Assembly (NCBI GenBank): GCA_013373105.1
Contig: JABXIJ010000004.1
Span: forward strand, 21,451-85,450
DNA length: 64,000 nucleotides
Origin: Flavobacteriaceae bacterium
Lineage (GTDB): Bacteria; Bacteroidota; Bacteroidia; Flavobacteriales; Flavobacteriaceae
Reading direction: 5' to 3'
Shown: one piece after another, positions 8,111 through 17,543 of the stretch
Numbering within the stretch: position 1 is the first letter of the stretch
How the letters are laid out: each line of letters starts with the position of its first letter
Program-made: the position numbers and the translations under genes
Notes under the pieces: model-generated
Told to the model about the DNA's origin: nothing
The model's input: only the letters and a program-made list of their open reading frames with translations
Databases searched by the model: none

Positions 8111-9274
8111 ATGAAAAAAATTCAAATGGTTGATTTACAGTCTCAATATGAGAGAATTAAAGACAGTGTAGACCAATCTATTCAAGAGGTTTTAAATACA
8201 TCAACATACATAAATGGACCTTTAGTTCATGAGTTTCAAAAAGATCTAGAAAACTATTTAGAAGTAAAACATGTAATACCATGTGCTAATGGAACTGATG
8301 CTTTACAAATTGCAATGATGGGCTTAGGACTTCAACCTGGTGATGAAGTTATTACAGCAGATTTTACTTTTGCTGCCACAGTAGAAGTTATTGCATTATT
8401 GCAACTTACTCCAGTTTTGGTTGATGTAGACCCAAATACTTTTAATATAGATATTAATGCTATAAAGAGCGCTATTACTCCAAAAACTAAAGCTATTATT
8501 CCTGTACATTTATTTGGACAAGTTGCTAATATGGATGCTATTTTAGAAATTGCAAATAAACACAACTTATACGTAATAGAAGATAATGCACAAGCTATTG
8601 GAGCAAACTACACCTTTAAAAATGGTAAAAAACAAAAAGCTGGAACAATTGGTAATGTTGGTACAACTTCATTTTTCCCTTCTAAAAATTTAGGTTGTTA
8701 TGGTGATGGTGGTGCCATTTTTACTAACGATGATGAACTAGCACATACCATTAGAGGAATTGTAAACCATGGTATGTACACTCGTTATTATCATGATGTT
8801 GTTGGTGTTAATTCTAGGTTAGATTCTATACAAGCAGGGGTTTTAAAAGCTAAACTACCTAATTTGAATGAATATTGTAATTCAAGAAGAAATGCAGCTC
8901 GTTTTTATAATAATGCATTTAAGAATAACCCTAATATAATTACTCCAACTGCAAAATCGAATCATACAAATAGCTGTAATGAAATTTGTGAATTTTGCGA
9001 TTGCCATGTTTTTCATCAATACACACTTCAAATTACAAATGGCAAACGAGATGAATTGCATAAACATTTGTTAGATAAAAAAATACCAAATGCCATCTAT
9101 TATCCTGTAGCATTACACAAGCAAAAAGCTTATGCTGATGAAAGATATAATGAAGCAGATTTTCCTGTTACAAACGAACTAGTAAAAACAGTAATCTCTT
9201 TACCAATGCATACAGAATTAGATGAAGAACAGTTGAATTTTATTACAGAAACTGTGAATAATTTTTTAAATTAA
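8111..9274 (+). CDS. DegT/DnrJ/EryC1 family sugar aminotransferase
   Basis: PLP-dependent aminotransferase acting on a nucleotide-linked keto-sugar, 387 aa. From ATG at 8111 the protein begins MKKIQMVDLQSQYERIKDSV; a TTG four codons upstream is possible but unnecessary. The cofactor lysine is K192 in FFPSKNLGCYGDGGA, with IEDNAQAIGA (about 156-165) upstream. An unusual Cys-rich stretch (C289, C293, C296, C298) precedes HVFHQYT. The neighbour galE suggests a role in surface polysaccharide or glycan sugar synthesis, though only two genes of such a pathway are here. Confidence 0.92.
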   Translation: MKKIQMVDLQSQYERIKDSVDQSIQEVLNTSTYINGPLVHEFQKDLENYLEVKHVIPCANGTDALQIAMMGLGLQPGDEVITADFTFAATVEVIALLQLTPVLVDVDPNTFNIDINAIKSAITPKTKAIIPVHLFGQVANMDAILEIANKHNLYVIEDNAQAIGANYTFKNGKKQKAGTIGNVGTTSFFPSKNLGCYGDGGAIFTNDDELAHTIRGIVNHGMYTRYYHDVVGVNSRLDSIQAGVLKAKLPNLNEYCNSRRNAARFYNNAFKNNPNIITPTAKSNHTNSCNEICEFCDCHVFHQYTLQITNGKRDELHKHLLDKKIPNAIYYPVALHKQKAYADERYNEADFPVTNELVKTVISLPMHTELDEEQLNFITETVNNFLN

Positions 9275-9296
9275 AACCCCTATAAATAAGTAAAAA

Positions 9297-10307
9297 GTGA
9301 AGAAAATTTTAGTTACAGGAGGCTTAGGTTTTATAGGCTCTCATACTGTAGTTGAACTTCAAAACGAAGGTTTTGAAGTTGTAATTATAGATGACCTTTC
9401 TAACACAAGGCTTTCTGTTTTAGACAGTATTTCAGAAATTACAGGAAAAAAACCCGATTTTCATCAACTTGATGTTCGAAAAAAAAGCGATTTAAAATCT
9501 TTTTTCGATAATAATTCAATTGATGGAATCATACACTTTGCAGCCTTTAAAGCTGTAGGTGAAAGTATGGAAAATCCTCTAGACTATTATGAAAACAACT
9601 TAAGTTCATTAGTTTATATTTTACAAGAAATTAGAGATAGAAAATTAGATAATTTTATTTTCTCATCATCTGCAACTGTATATGGTGAAGCAGATTCTTT
9701 ACCATTAACTGAAGATGCACCTGTAAAAAAAGCAGAATCTGTTTATGGAAATACTAAGAAAATTGGTGAAGAAATTATAAGAGATGCTAGTGCAGCTCAT
9801 GGTATTAATACAATTGCATTACGTTATTTTAATCCAATTGGAGCACATGAGTCTGCCAAAATTGGAGAATTACCTCTTGGTGTTCCAGCGAATTTAATTC
9901 CTTTTGTAACTCAAACTGCAGCTGGTATTCGAGAGCAATTATCTGTTTTTGGAGATGATTATCCTACAGAAGATGGAACTGCAATTCGAGATTATATTCA
10001 TGTAGTAGACCTTGCAAAAGCACATATTGCTGCTTTAAAAAGATTATTAAATAAAAAAAATAAAAAAATTTTTGAATACTTTAATGTAGGTACAGGTAAG
10101 GGTAGTTCAGTTTTAGAAGTTATAAAAACTTTTGAAAAAGTAAACAACCTAAAACTAAATTATAAAATTGTAGATAGAAGACCTGGTGATGTTATGGCTT
10201 CTTATGCAGATACTACCAATGCCAATAAAGAGTTAGAGTGGAAAACAGAAAAAACTCTTGAAGAAGCTCTAGCATCTGCCTGGGAATGGCAATTGAATCA
10301 GAAATAA
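9297..10307 (+). CDS. galE: UDP-glucose 4-epimerase GalE
   Basis: Interconverts UDP-glucose and UDP-galactose. It is a short-chain dehydrogenase with the NAD-binding motif GGLGFIG (residues 8-14), the catalytic SS-T region (SSSATVYG, 123-130) and the Y150/K154 pair in SVYGNTKK. The 336-aa length is normal. The start is GTG at 9297, 22 bp after the aminotransferase. A strong terminator follows at 10341, so the operon is the acyl-sugar aminotransferase plus galE. Confidence 0.95.
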   Translation: MKKILVTGGLGFIGSHTVVELQNEGFEVVIIDDLSNTRLSVLDSISEITGKKPDFHQLDVRKKSDLKSFFDNNSIDGIIHFAAFKAVGESMENPLDYYENNLSSLVYILQEIRDRKLDNFIFSSSATVYGEADSLPLTEDAPVKKAESVYGNTKKIGEEIIRDASAAHGINTIALRYFNPIGAHESAKIGELPLGVPANLIPFVTQTAAGIREQLSVFGDDYPTEDGTAIRDYIHVVDLAKAHIAALKRLLNKKNKKIFEYFNVGTGKGSSVLEVIKTFEKVNNLKLNYKIVDRRPGDVMASYADTTNANKELEWKTEKTLEEALASAWEWQLNQK

Positions 10308-10340
10308 ACTTATTAATATCATCAAGAAAAACTTGAATAA

Positions 10341-10370
10341 AAGAGAAGCAAAAATGCTTCTCTTTTTTTG
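10341..10370 (+). terminator. Rho-independent terminator after galE
   Basis: Perfect 10-bp stem (AAGAGAAGCA / TGCTTCTCTT) with an AAAA loop, followed by a run of T to 10369. The same stem sequence recurs in the terminator at 32488. Confidence 0.9.
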
Positions 10371-10415
10371 TATTTTCGAAAACTTAATTATTGATACTGA
10401 ATAAAAATCAGATTT

Positions 10416-11753
10416 ATGAACTGGGAACAACTCCTTTCTTTAAAACGTTTTGGTGATACAGAAAAAAGACATCGAGCATTACAAGATGAAACACGCCTTG
10501 GTTTTGAAGTTGATTTCGATAGAATTATTTTTTCATCAACTTTTAGAAGCTTACAAGACAAAACTCAAGTTATACCACTTTCTGAAACTGATTTTGTTCA
10601 TACTCGTTTAACACACAGTTTAGAGGTTTCTGTAGTAGGAAGAACTTTGGGCAGAAAAGTTGGTAAAGTATTGTTAGAACGTCATCCAGAATTAGAAAAA
10701 CTTGGTTATACTTTTAACGATTTTGGCGCTATAGTTGCAGCTGCTTCAGTAACTCATGATATTGGAAATCCACCATTTGGACATTCTGGTGAAAAAGCTA
10801 TTGGCGAATATTTTAAAACTGGTAATGGTTTGCAATATAAAAATCAGTTAACTGAAAAAGAATATCAAGATTTAATTGATTTTGAAGGAAATGCCAATGG
10901 TTTTAAAATTCTAACTGAATCTAGAGAAGGAATTTCAGGTGGTTTACGATTAAGTTATGCAACCTTGGGTGCTTTTTTAAAGTATCCAAAAGAAAGTTTA
11001 CCAAAAAAACCTTCTAGACACATATGTGATAAAAAATATGGCTTTTTTCAAACTGATAAAGAAGCATTTTTAGATGTGGTAAGCGAACTAGGAATGTTAA
11101 AAAAATCAACTCAAAACATTTCATATTTCAGACATCCACTAGCTTATTTAGTAGAAGCAGCAGATGATATTTGTTATACTATAATTGACTTTGAAGATGG
11201 AATAAATCTTGGGTTAATAGAAGAAGAATTTGCCTTAGAGTACATGATAAAGTTAGTAAAAGATGTAATCGACAGTAAAAAATACCATTCTCTACAAAGC
11301 AAAAAAGATAGAGTTAGCTATTTAAGAGCACTAGCAATTGGTGTATTAATTAATGAAGCTGTTGAAATTTTCTTACAAAATGAAACAGCAATATTAGATG
11401 GTACTTTCGACAAATCTCTATTAGATAAATGTAAGTATGAAGCTCAAATTAACGACATAATTAAAATAAGTATCAACAAAATTTACGAAAGTAAAGAAGT
11501 CATTGAAAAAGAGATAGCTGGCTATAAAATAATTGGCGATTTACTCGATGTTTTTATTACTGCAGTAAACAACAAATTCAATGGTAATGAAACTAATTAT
11601 GATTATCTAATTATTAATCTATTACCTGATGAATGCATTGTAGATTTTGAATCTACTTATCAAAGAATTATGAATATTACAAGTTATGTAGCAGGCTTGT
11701 CTGACAGTTATGCCATGCGTTTGCATAAAAAATTAACAGGTAATATTATTTAA
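10416..11753 (+). CDS. dgt: Deoxyguanosinetriphosphate triphosphohydrolase (dGTPase), HD domain
   Basis: Hydrolyses dNTPs (classically dGTP) to deoxynucleoside and triphosphate. The N-terminus has RHRALQDETR and FRSLQDKTQV, followed by the HD-domain metal ligands: H67 in THSLEVSVVGR and H114/D115 in THDIGNPPFGHSGE; the second half contains AYLVEAADDICYTIID with the last metal aspartate. At 445 aa it fits the dGTPase-like family. It starts after the galE terminator and is transcribed separately. The following gene, a lipoprotein, is 29 bp downstream. Confidence 0.92.
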   Translation: MNWEQLLSLKRFGDTEKRHRALQDETRLGFEVDFDRIIFSSTFRSLQDKTQVIPLSETDFVHTRLTHSLEVSVVGRTLGRKVGKVLLERHPELEKLGYTFNDFGAIVAAASVTHDIGNPPFGHSGEKAIGEYFKTGNGLQYKNQLTEKEYQDLIDFEGNANGFKILTESREGISGGLRLSYATLGAFLKYPKESLPKKPSRHICDKKYGFFQTDKEAFLDVVSELGMLKKSTQNISYFRHPLAYLVEAADDICYTIIDFEDGINLGLIEEEFALEYMIKLVKDVIDSKKYHSLQSKKDRVSYLRALAIGVLINEAVEIFLQNETAILDGTFDKSLLDKCKYEAQINDIIKISINKIYESKEVIEKEIAGYKIIGDLLDVFITAVNNKFNGNETNYDYLIINLLPDECIVDFESTYQRIMNITSYVAGLSDSYAMRLHKKLTGNII

Positions 11754-11782
11754 AATAATTTTTTAATCTTTATTTATAACCA

Positions 11783-12202
11783 ATGATAAAATTTCTACAA
11801 AAACCTCTTTTCTACTGTTTTATAGTTTCTTTTATGTTTGTATTAGCGTGCAAATCTAAAGTAGTTTCAAAAAAGAAAGAAAATGATGTAACTATGATTA
11901 AAGAAAAACTAATAACTCAAAAAACCTATAATGAAGATAGTACGTATCTATTAATAGCAAACTACTATCAAAATATAGAGGTTATTAAAAACTTTAAATT
12001 TAAAGTGATGGAAAGTTCATCAAAAAAAATAATTTTTGAAGGTGAATTTAATGGAACTAAACTAGAGTGGCACTCAAAAACTGAATTAAAAGGTCACTTA
12101 TATGTGGGTATGGTTAAAGAAGATGATGCTTCTGTTCTTGAAGGTAATACAAAAAACAATGAGGATAAAAACTCATACAAAATTATTAAAATTAAAAACT
12201 AG
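11783..12202 (+). CDS. Putative lipoprotein, unknown function
   Basis: 139 aa. The N-terminus is a lipoprotein signal (hydrophobic residues 8-22, then LAC with the acylated cysteine at 23, followed by K24 and S25). The rest is polar and predicted to be small beta-rich (IIFEGEFNGTKLEW). I recognise no family. The next gene starts 3 bp after its stop and also has a lipoprotein-like signal, so the two may be co-expressed envelope proteins. Confidence 0.7.
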   Translation: MIKFLQKPLFYCFIVSFMFVLACKSKVVSKKKENDVTMIKEKLITQKTYNEDSTYLLIANYYQNIEVIKNFKFKVMESSSKKIIFEGEFNGTKLEWHSKTELKGHLYVGMVKEDDASVLEGNTKNNEDKNSYKIIKIKN

Positions 12203-12205
12203 CTG

Positions 12206-15200
12206 ATGAAAAAAATTACAACGTGCATACTAGCAGTAACAACCTTACTTTTTCTTTCTTGTTCAAAAGAAAAAGAAAGTATAAAAATTAAAGAGCTTAG
12301 GTATAAGAGAGAGAAAAAGGTAGAAGGCAAGCGACATAAAATGGGTATTGAGCATATGGCCGATTATTTCAAACAAATAAGCAAGCCAATAGGTGCAAAA
12401 GAATCAGCTTACGAACCTGGTTTTCTTTACAAAGAATATTTAAAAGCTCAAACAAAAGCAAAAACTAGAGCAAAAAGCAATAATTCACCTACAGCAGTTT
12501 TTACAGAAAGAGGACCAAGTAACGTTCCTGGTAGAACAAGAGGAATGGTGGTTGACCCAAATGACAAAACAAGATGGTTTGTTGGTTCTGTTGGTGGTGG
12601 TGTTTGGTTAACTGAAGATGAAGGTGCAACTTGGACAAACTTAACTGATGGTAAAATTCCAAATTTAGCTACTTCAGTTATAGCTATAAGTCCACAGGAC
12701 AGTAATACATTATATGTTGGTACAGGTGAACCTTTTGGAAATTTAGATGCCATTGGTGGTTCTGGAGTTTTTAAAACTGTAGACGGTGGTACAACTTGGA
12801 CAAATTTAACTGCCACAGCAGACTTTGGAGATATTGGTAGAATGATTGTTAATCCAAATAACAAAAACAATGTTTTAGTTAGCTCAAAAACTGGTATCTA
12901 TAGGACTAATGATGGTGGAACTAGATGGACAAGAACCTATGATTCAAGTGGAAATTGGGTTCAAGATTTAGATGCAGATCCATCAAACTTTAATATTCAA
13001 TACGGATCTGTTAAAGATGTTGGGGTTGTAAAAAGTACAGATGGTGGAGTTAGTTGGTCTTTGATATTTGACACAGCTAATTTTAATGCAAATCATTCAA
13101 GATTTGAGTTATCAGTTTCGCCAGTAGATAATAATTATGTGTATTTAAGTGTATATTCTCCTACAGGAGGTACTTCTGTAAATACAGACTTTTATATTTC
13201 TAAAGACAAAGGAGCTAATTTTACTTCTTTAAGTCCACTTTCTGGTCAAAGTGGAAGTGCTTCAAATTTACTTACTGGTCAAGGTTGGTATGACAATATT
13301 ATTATGGCACACCCATTTCAAAAGAATGTTTTTTATGTTGGTGGTGTTGCACTTTTTAAAGTTACCATGAATGAAAATGATGATACATTTAGTTTTCAAT
13401 CAATTGCATCTGGTTACGATGGTTCTCAAATAAATACAAGTGTTCATGTAGACCAACATGGATTGGAATATATACCAGGTACATCTGCTCAAGAATTTAG
13501 AATCTTATTATCTAATGATGGTGGTGTATACAGTACTGGTTTTGGAACTAATCCTGGAGCTACTCAAGGAGATTGGTCTAGTACAAATGTTTCTAAAAAT
13601 ACTACTCAGTTTTATGGTGCAACAAAGCAAAATGGTGAAGATAATTACATTGCTGGAGCACAAGACAATGGATCTTGGATTTCATTTGACGATGATGCAA
13701 CTAAAACAAAAACTTATACAAAACTCTTAGGAGGTGATGGGTTTGAAGCTGTATGGCATTATGATAAGCCTGGAGATTTTATAGTTGCTTCTCAAAGATA
13801 TGGTAACATTGTACAATTTTTAAATTATAGTGGAAAACTCGTTTCTTTTCCAGATGCTGGAAACAGCTCTTTAACACCATTTTATTCAAAACTTTCTAAT
13901 GCAGATAACAATCCAGATGTAGTTTTTGCAATATCTACTAATGGTGTATGGCGTTCACCAGATTTTGGTACAAATTGGAATCTAAGTAGCATCTCTAATT
14001 TTACACCAAGTGCATCTAGCTCATTAAATGTAGAGGTTTCTGTAGCAAACCCAAATATTGTTTGGGCTGGAGCTGCCATGACAGAAACAGGATCTTATGC
14101 TTTACATGTTTCGCAAGATAATGGTATAACTTTTACACCTGCTTTAACTCCATATTTTAATCCAAATAATTCTCATAATTTGTTTATTTCTGGTATTGGT
14201 TTATCACCAACAAATGAAAATAGAGCTTATGCCCTATTCTCTGCTAGTGGAAAAGCTAAAATTTTGAAAACTGAAAATTTAGGAGGATCTTGGACAGATA
14301 TTTCTGGATTTTCAGATAGTTCTGGAGTTTCTCAATTTGGATTCCCAGATGTAAAAGTGCATTGTCTAATAGAAATGCCTTATGATGAAAATGTATTATG
14401 GGTTGGAACAGATATTGGTTTATTGGAAACTACAGATGGTGGTGCTAGTTGGAATTTAAGAACCGATTTTATTTCTGTTGCCATTTACGATATGCGAATT
14501 GTAAACGACCAAGTAGTCTTTGCAACTCATGGTAGAGGAGTTTGGTCTGCAACTGTAAGTGAATTAAGTAACTATACATTACCAGCATTTTTAAGACAAC
14601 CAACAGTTTCTGCTGTACAAAAATCAATTGAAAGTAATAAAGCTGTAATTTCATATAGTGTGCCATCAAACAATGTAACAAGAACGAAGCTTTTTGTAGA
14701 TGGTGTAGAAAAATCTGAAGTTACACAAACCTTTAATACATCTACAACTTACACTTTTGAAACAGAAGATTTAACAGAAGGAAAACACACTTATGCTGTT
14801 CAATTATTCGACGATAATGCTTCAATATCTACAATTGTAGATAATAGTGCAGAGGTAGAAATTATTGATTTTAATGCTAAAACTACAAACATTGCGATAG
14901 CAGAATTTACCCCTAATGATATTTATGCTTTTGATGGTACTTTTAAAGTTGATGATGCTCAACAACAATTTACTGACGATGTTATAAATAATTCAACATC
15001 TCCTTACCAAAATAGTACTACATATAGTTTTGTTTTAAAAACTCCACTTGAAGTAGACGATCAGAATGCAGAATTTACTTACGAAGACATTGCCATTGTT
15101 GAACCTTTTGATAATCCTACATCAGATTTAACTCAATTTTGGGACTACGTTACTATTGAGGCTTCAAGTGATTTAAAAGATTGGATATTGCTAGATAAAT

Positions 15201-15679
15201 ATGACGCTAGAAGATTTAATGATTGGTTAAACATTTATAACAGTGATAACCCAACTGTATCTGATACAGACTTTAAAACACAACAAATAAATTTATTACA
15301 AAAAGGAGTATTATTAGGTGGTACTTATGTTTTTAGATTTTCATTAGTAACAGATCCTGCAGTTAACAGTTTAGGTTGGTATATTAAATCTATTAATGCT
15401 ACTACTGCTTCTATAAAAGAAGTTATTGATAATAAAAAAGATTTAGTTGTTTATCCAACAATTTCAAATGGTAACTTTACTGTTTTTGCAAATAGTAATT
15501 TAGGTGAAACTAAGATTAGCATATTTGACGTTACAGGTAAACAAGTTTACAATGATAAAACTAACTTTGGTACATCTAATAAACTTGAATTAAGTGTAAA
15601 CCTTAAACCTGGTGTTTATTTTGTTAACCTTATTGGAAATACAAATACTAGAATTTCAAAAAAGATTATAATTAAGTAA
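12206..15679 (+). CDS. Large Asp-box/BNR (VPS10-sortilin-like) propeller protein with T9SS C-terminal sorting domain
   Basis: 1157-aa surface or secreted protein. The N-terminus MKKITTCILAVTTLLFLSC looks like a lipoprotein signal (C19). Residues ~100-780 contain repeated Asp-box motifs: TEDEGATWTNLT (~136), TVDGGTTWTNLT (~191), TNDGGTRWTRTY (~234), STDGGVSWSLIF (~277) and TTDGGASWNLRT near 750, i.e. a seven- to ten-bladed propeller as in sialidase or VPS10 proteins; no catalytic triad can be assigned. The last ~75 residues (VVYPTISNGNFTV ... KPGVYFVNL ... KKIIIK) form a type A T9SS sorting domain (Por_Secre_tail). A hairpin terminator follows at 15702. Confidence 0.88.
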   Translation: MKKITTCILAVTTLLFLSCSKEKESIKIKELRYKREKKVEGKRHKMGIEHMADYFKQISKPIGAKESAYEPGFLYKEYLKAQTKAKTRAKSNNSPTAVFTERGPSNVPGRTRGMVVDPNDKTRWFVGSVGGGVWLTEDEGATWTNLTDGKIPNLATSVIAISPQDSNTLYVGTGEPFGNLDAIGGSGVFKTVDGGTTWTNLTATADFGDIGRMIVNPNNKNNVLVSSKTGIYRTNDGGTRWTRTYDSSGNWVQDLDADPSNFNIQYGSVKDVGVVKSTDGGVSWSLIFDTANFNANHSRFELSVSPVDNNYVYLSVYSPTGGTSVNTDFYISKDKGANFTSLSPLSGQSGSASNLLTGQGWYDNIIMAHPFQKNVFYVGGVALFKVTMNENDDTFSFQSIASGYDGSQINTSVHVDQHGLEYIPGTSAQEFRILLSNDGGVYSTGFGTNPGATQGDWSSTNVSKNTTQFYGATKQNGEDNYIAGAQDNGSWISFDDDATKTKTYTKLLGGDGFEAVWHYDKPGDFIVASQRYGNIVQFLNYSGKLVSFPDAGNSSLTPFYSKLSNADNNPDVVFAISTNGVWRSPDFGTNWNLSSISNFTPSASSSLNVEVSVANPNIVWAGAAMTETGSYALHVSQDNGITFTPALTPYFNPNNSHNLFISGIGLSPTNENRAYALFSASGKAKILKTENLGGSWTDISGFSDSSGVSQFGFPDVKVHCLIEMPYDENVLWVGTDIGLLETTDGGASWNLRTDFISVAIYDMRIVNDQVVFATHGRGVWSATVSELSNYTLPAFLRQPTVSAVQKSIESNKAVISYSVPSNNVTRTKLFVDGVEKSEVTQTFNTSTTYTFETEDLTEGKHTYAVQLFDDNASISTIVDNSAEVEIIDFNAKTTNIAIAEFTPNDIYAFDGTFKVDDAQQQFTDDVINNSTSPYQNSTTYSFVLKTPLEVDDQNAEFTYEDIAIVEPFDNPTSDLTQFWDYVTIEASSDLKDWILLDKYDARRFNDWLNIYNSDNPTVSDTDFKTQQINLLQKGVLLGGTYVFRFSLVTDPAVNSLGWYIKSINATTASIKEVIDNKKDLVVYPTISNGNFTVFANSNLGETKISIFDVTGKQVYNDKTNFGTSNKLELSVNLKPGVYFVNLIGNTNTRISKKIIIK

Positions 15680-15701
15680 TTTTATAAAAACTATAGTTTA
15701 T

Positions 15702-15737
15702 AAGAAAAGGCATTGTTACAATGTCTTTTCTTTTTTT
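15702..15737 (+). terminator. Terminator of the propeller gene, overlapping the dxs 3' end
   Basis: Stem AAGAAAAGGCATTG pairs with CAATGTCTTTTCTT (one G-U pair), loop TTA at 15716-15718, then T to 15737. The loop is the reverse complement of the dxs stop codon, so the last dxs codons encode half of the hairpin. Confidence 0.85.
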
Positions 15738-17488
15738 AATAAGGATACCAAACTTTTAGAATCTAATTCTATATCTTCAAAAAGTAAGTTTGTATTTCCA
15801 TGGCCTAAAAACTTATCTGGAATTCCAAGTACTTTAACTGGAATTGAATAGTTTTGTTTGGCTACAAATTCTAATATAGCTGTTCCAAAACCACCATTTA
15901 TTACTCCATCTTCTATGGTGATTATCTTATTGTAATTAGTACAAATTTCATGTAATAATACTTCATCTAAAGGTTTTACAAACCTAAAATCGTAATGAGA
16001 AAAATCTATATTATTTTCAATATTTTGTAAAGTATCAAAGATTTTATCTGCTATAGTACCAACAGATAAAATGGCTATTTTATTTCCTTTTTGTAAGCAA
16101 ATACCCTTTCCTATTTCAATCTTTTGAAAAGGTTTTTCCCATTCTTTAAGTTTACCAAAACCTCTTGGATACCTTATTGCAATGGGTTGCTTAAGTTCTT
16201 GTTGAACTGTATATAAAATATTTCTAAGTTCTATTTCATTTCTAGGTGCAACAATGTTAATGTTTGGAATACATCTTAAAAAAGCAATATCAAAAACTCC
16301 ATGATGAGTTGCTCCATCTTCACCTACCAAACCTGCTCTGTCTATACAGAAAATTACTGGTAAATTTTGTAGAGCTACATCGTGTATAACTTGATCGTAA
16401 GCACGTTGTAAAAAGGTAGAGTAAATAACACAAAAAGGAATCAAATTTTGAGTAGCAAAACCTGCTGCTAAAGTAACTGCATGTTGTTCTGCAATACCAA
16501 CATCAAAAGTTCTATCTGGAAATTCTTGCATCATTCGTTTAAGTGAACTACCTGTTAACATTGCAGGTGTAATAGCAACTATTTTGTTGTTAGTTCTTGC
16601 AAGCTCTACAATTGTTTTTCCAAACACATCTTGATATTTGGTAAACCCTGCTTCATTCTTTTTAATACGTTCTCCAGAAACTTTATCGAACTTTCCTGGT
16701 GCATGATAAGTTACTTGATCTTCTTCTGCTTTCTGTAAACCTTTACCTTTTTTAGTAATTACATGTAAAAATTTAGGCCCTTTTACAGCTTTTAGACGTT
16801 CTAATTCTTCTAATATTGTTGGCAAATCATGTCCATCTATAGGCCCTGAATAATCAAATTTTAGCGATTTAAATAAGTTACCTTTTTTAGGTTTTTTCTT
16901 CTTTTTAACCTGAGTTAAATATTCTTTTAATGCCCCAACTGCAGGGTCAATTCCAATAGCATTATCATTTAAAATAACTAAAATATTGGCATTACTAACT
17001 CCAGCATGATTTAAAGCTTCAAATGCCATACCACTAGCAATAGAAGCATCACCAATTACAGCTATATGATTTGTGTTTTCATCACCCTTTAACTTAGAAG
17101 CTATAGCCATACCTAAAACTGCTGAAATTGAAGTTGAAGAATGGCCAACCCCAAAAACATCATATTCGCTTTCTGAACGAGATGGAAAACCAGAAATACC
17201 TCCAAACTGCCTGTTACTTTCAAAAATAGATTTTCTACCTGTTAAAATTTTATGACCATAAGCTTGATGACCAACATCCCAAACCAATTTATCGTTTGGT
17301 GTATTAAATACATAATGTAATGCAATAGTTAATTCAATAACTCCAAGGCTGGCACCTAAATGCCCTTCTTTAGTTGAAACAATATCAATAATAAACTCTC
17401 TTAATTCACTAGCCAATTCTGGTAGTTCGTTAGGAGTTAGTTTTCTTAAATCTTTAGGTGAATTTATATGTCTTAAAAAATTTTCCAA
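15716..17488 (-). CDS. dxs: 1-deoxy-D-xylulose-5-phosphate synthase Dxs
   Basis: Thiamine-diphosphate enzyme joining pyruvate and glyceraldehyde 3-phosphate in the first step of the MEP isoprenoid pathway. Clear family segments: SKEGHLGASLGVIELT-like region near the N-terminus (STKEGHLGASLG), DVGHQAYGHKILTGR, the ThDP/Mg motif GDASIASGMAFEALNHAG, and HDVALQNLPVIFCIDRAGLVGEDGATHHG. I start at TTG 17488 (590 aa; MENFLRHINSPKDLRKLTP), which aligns with the family N-terminus; the frame stays open eight codons further to another TTG at 17512, and there is no ATG. The gene is divergent from tadA. Confidence 0.94.
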   Translation of the reverse strand: MENFLRHINSPKDLRKLTPNELPELASELREFIIDIVSTKEGHLGASLGVIELTIALHYVFNTPNDKLVWDVGHQAYGHKILTGRKSIFESNRQFGGISGFPSRSESEYDVFGVGHSSTSISAVLGMAIASKLKGDENTNHIAVIGDASIASGMAFEALNHAGVSNANILVILNDNAIGIDPAVGALKEYLTQVKKKKKPKKGNLFKSLKFDYSGPIDGHDLPTILEELERLKAVKGPKFLHVITKKGKGLQKAEEDQVTYHAPGKFDKVSGERIKKNEAGFTKYQDVFGKTIVELARTNNKIVAITPAMLTGSSLKRMMQEFPDRTFDVGIAEQHAVTLAAGFATQNLIPFCVIYSTFLQRAYDQVIHDVALQNLPVIFCIDRAGLVGEDGATHHGVFDIAFLRCIPNINIVAPRNEIELRNILYTVQQELKQPIAIRYPRGFGKLKEWEKPFQKIEIGKGICLQKGNKIAILSVGTIADKIFDTLQNIENNIDFSHYDFRFVKPLDEVLLHEICTNYNKIITIEDGVINGGFGTAILEFVAKQNYSIPVKVLGIPDKFLGHGNTNLLFEDIELDSKSLVSLLKKEKTL

Positions 17489-17495
17489 TGTATTG

Positions 17496-17503
17496 CAAAA
17501 ATA
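17496..17503 (-). promoter_or_regulatory. Putative -7 box of dxs
   Basis: TATTTTTG on the minus strand, ending 7 bp before the proposed TTG start at 17488. If used, the mRNA would be leaderless or nearly so. It is the only TAnnTTTG match between dxs and tadA. No -33 TTG at standard spacing. Confidence 0.35.
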
Positions 17504-17543
17504 CAACTTCAATTTTTGTAATATTACTATTCAATTCATATTT

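Noticed and set aside
8036-8125. 30-codon N-terminal extension of the penicillin acylase gene.
   Set aside because: The extension precedes the hydrophobic signal anchor with no coding look, and the -7 box at 8056-8063 places the transcript start downstream of it.
12448-12870. Minus-strand frame of 140 codons within the propeller gene.
   Set aside because: Lies opposite a well-supported gene with repeated Asp-box motifs; its composition mirrors the sense strand.
17493-17543. 17-codon N-terminal extension of TadA.
   Set aside because: The family N-terminus starts at MLDTFDDIYFMKKAL; the extension has no start codon of merit and would overlap the dxs promoter region.
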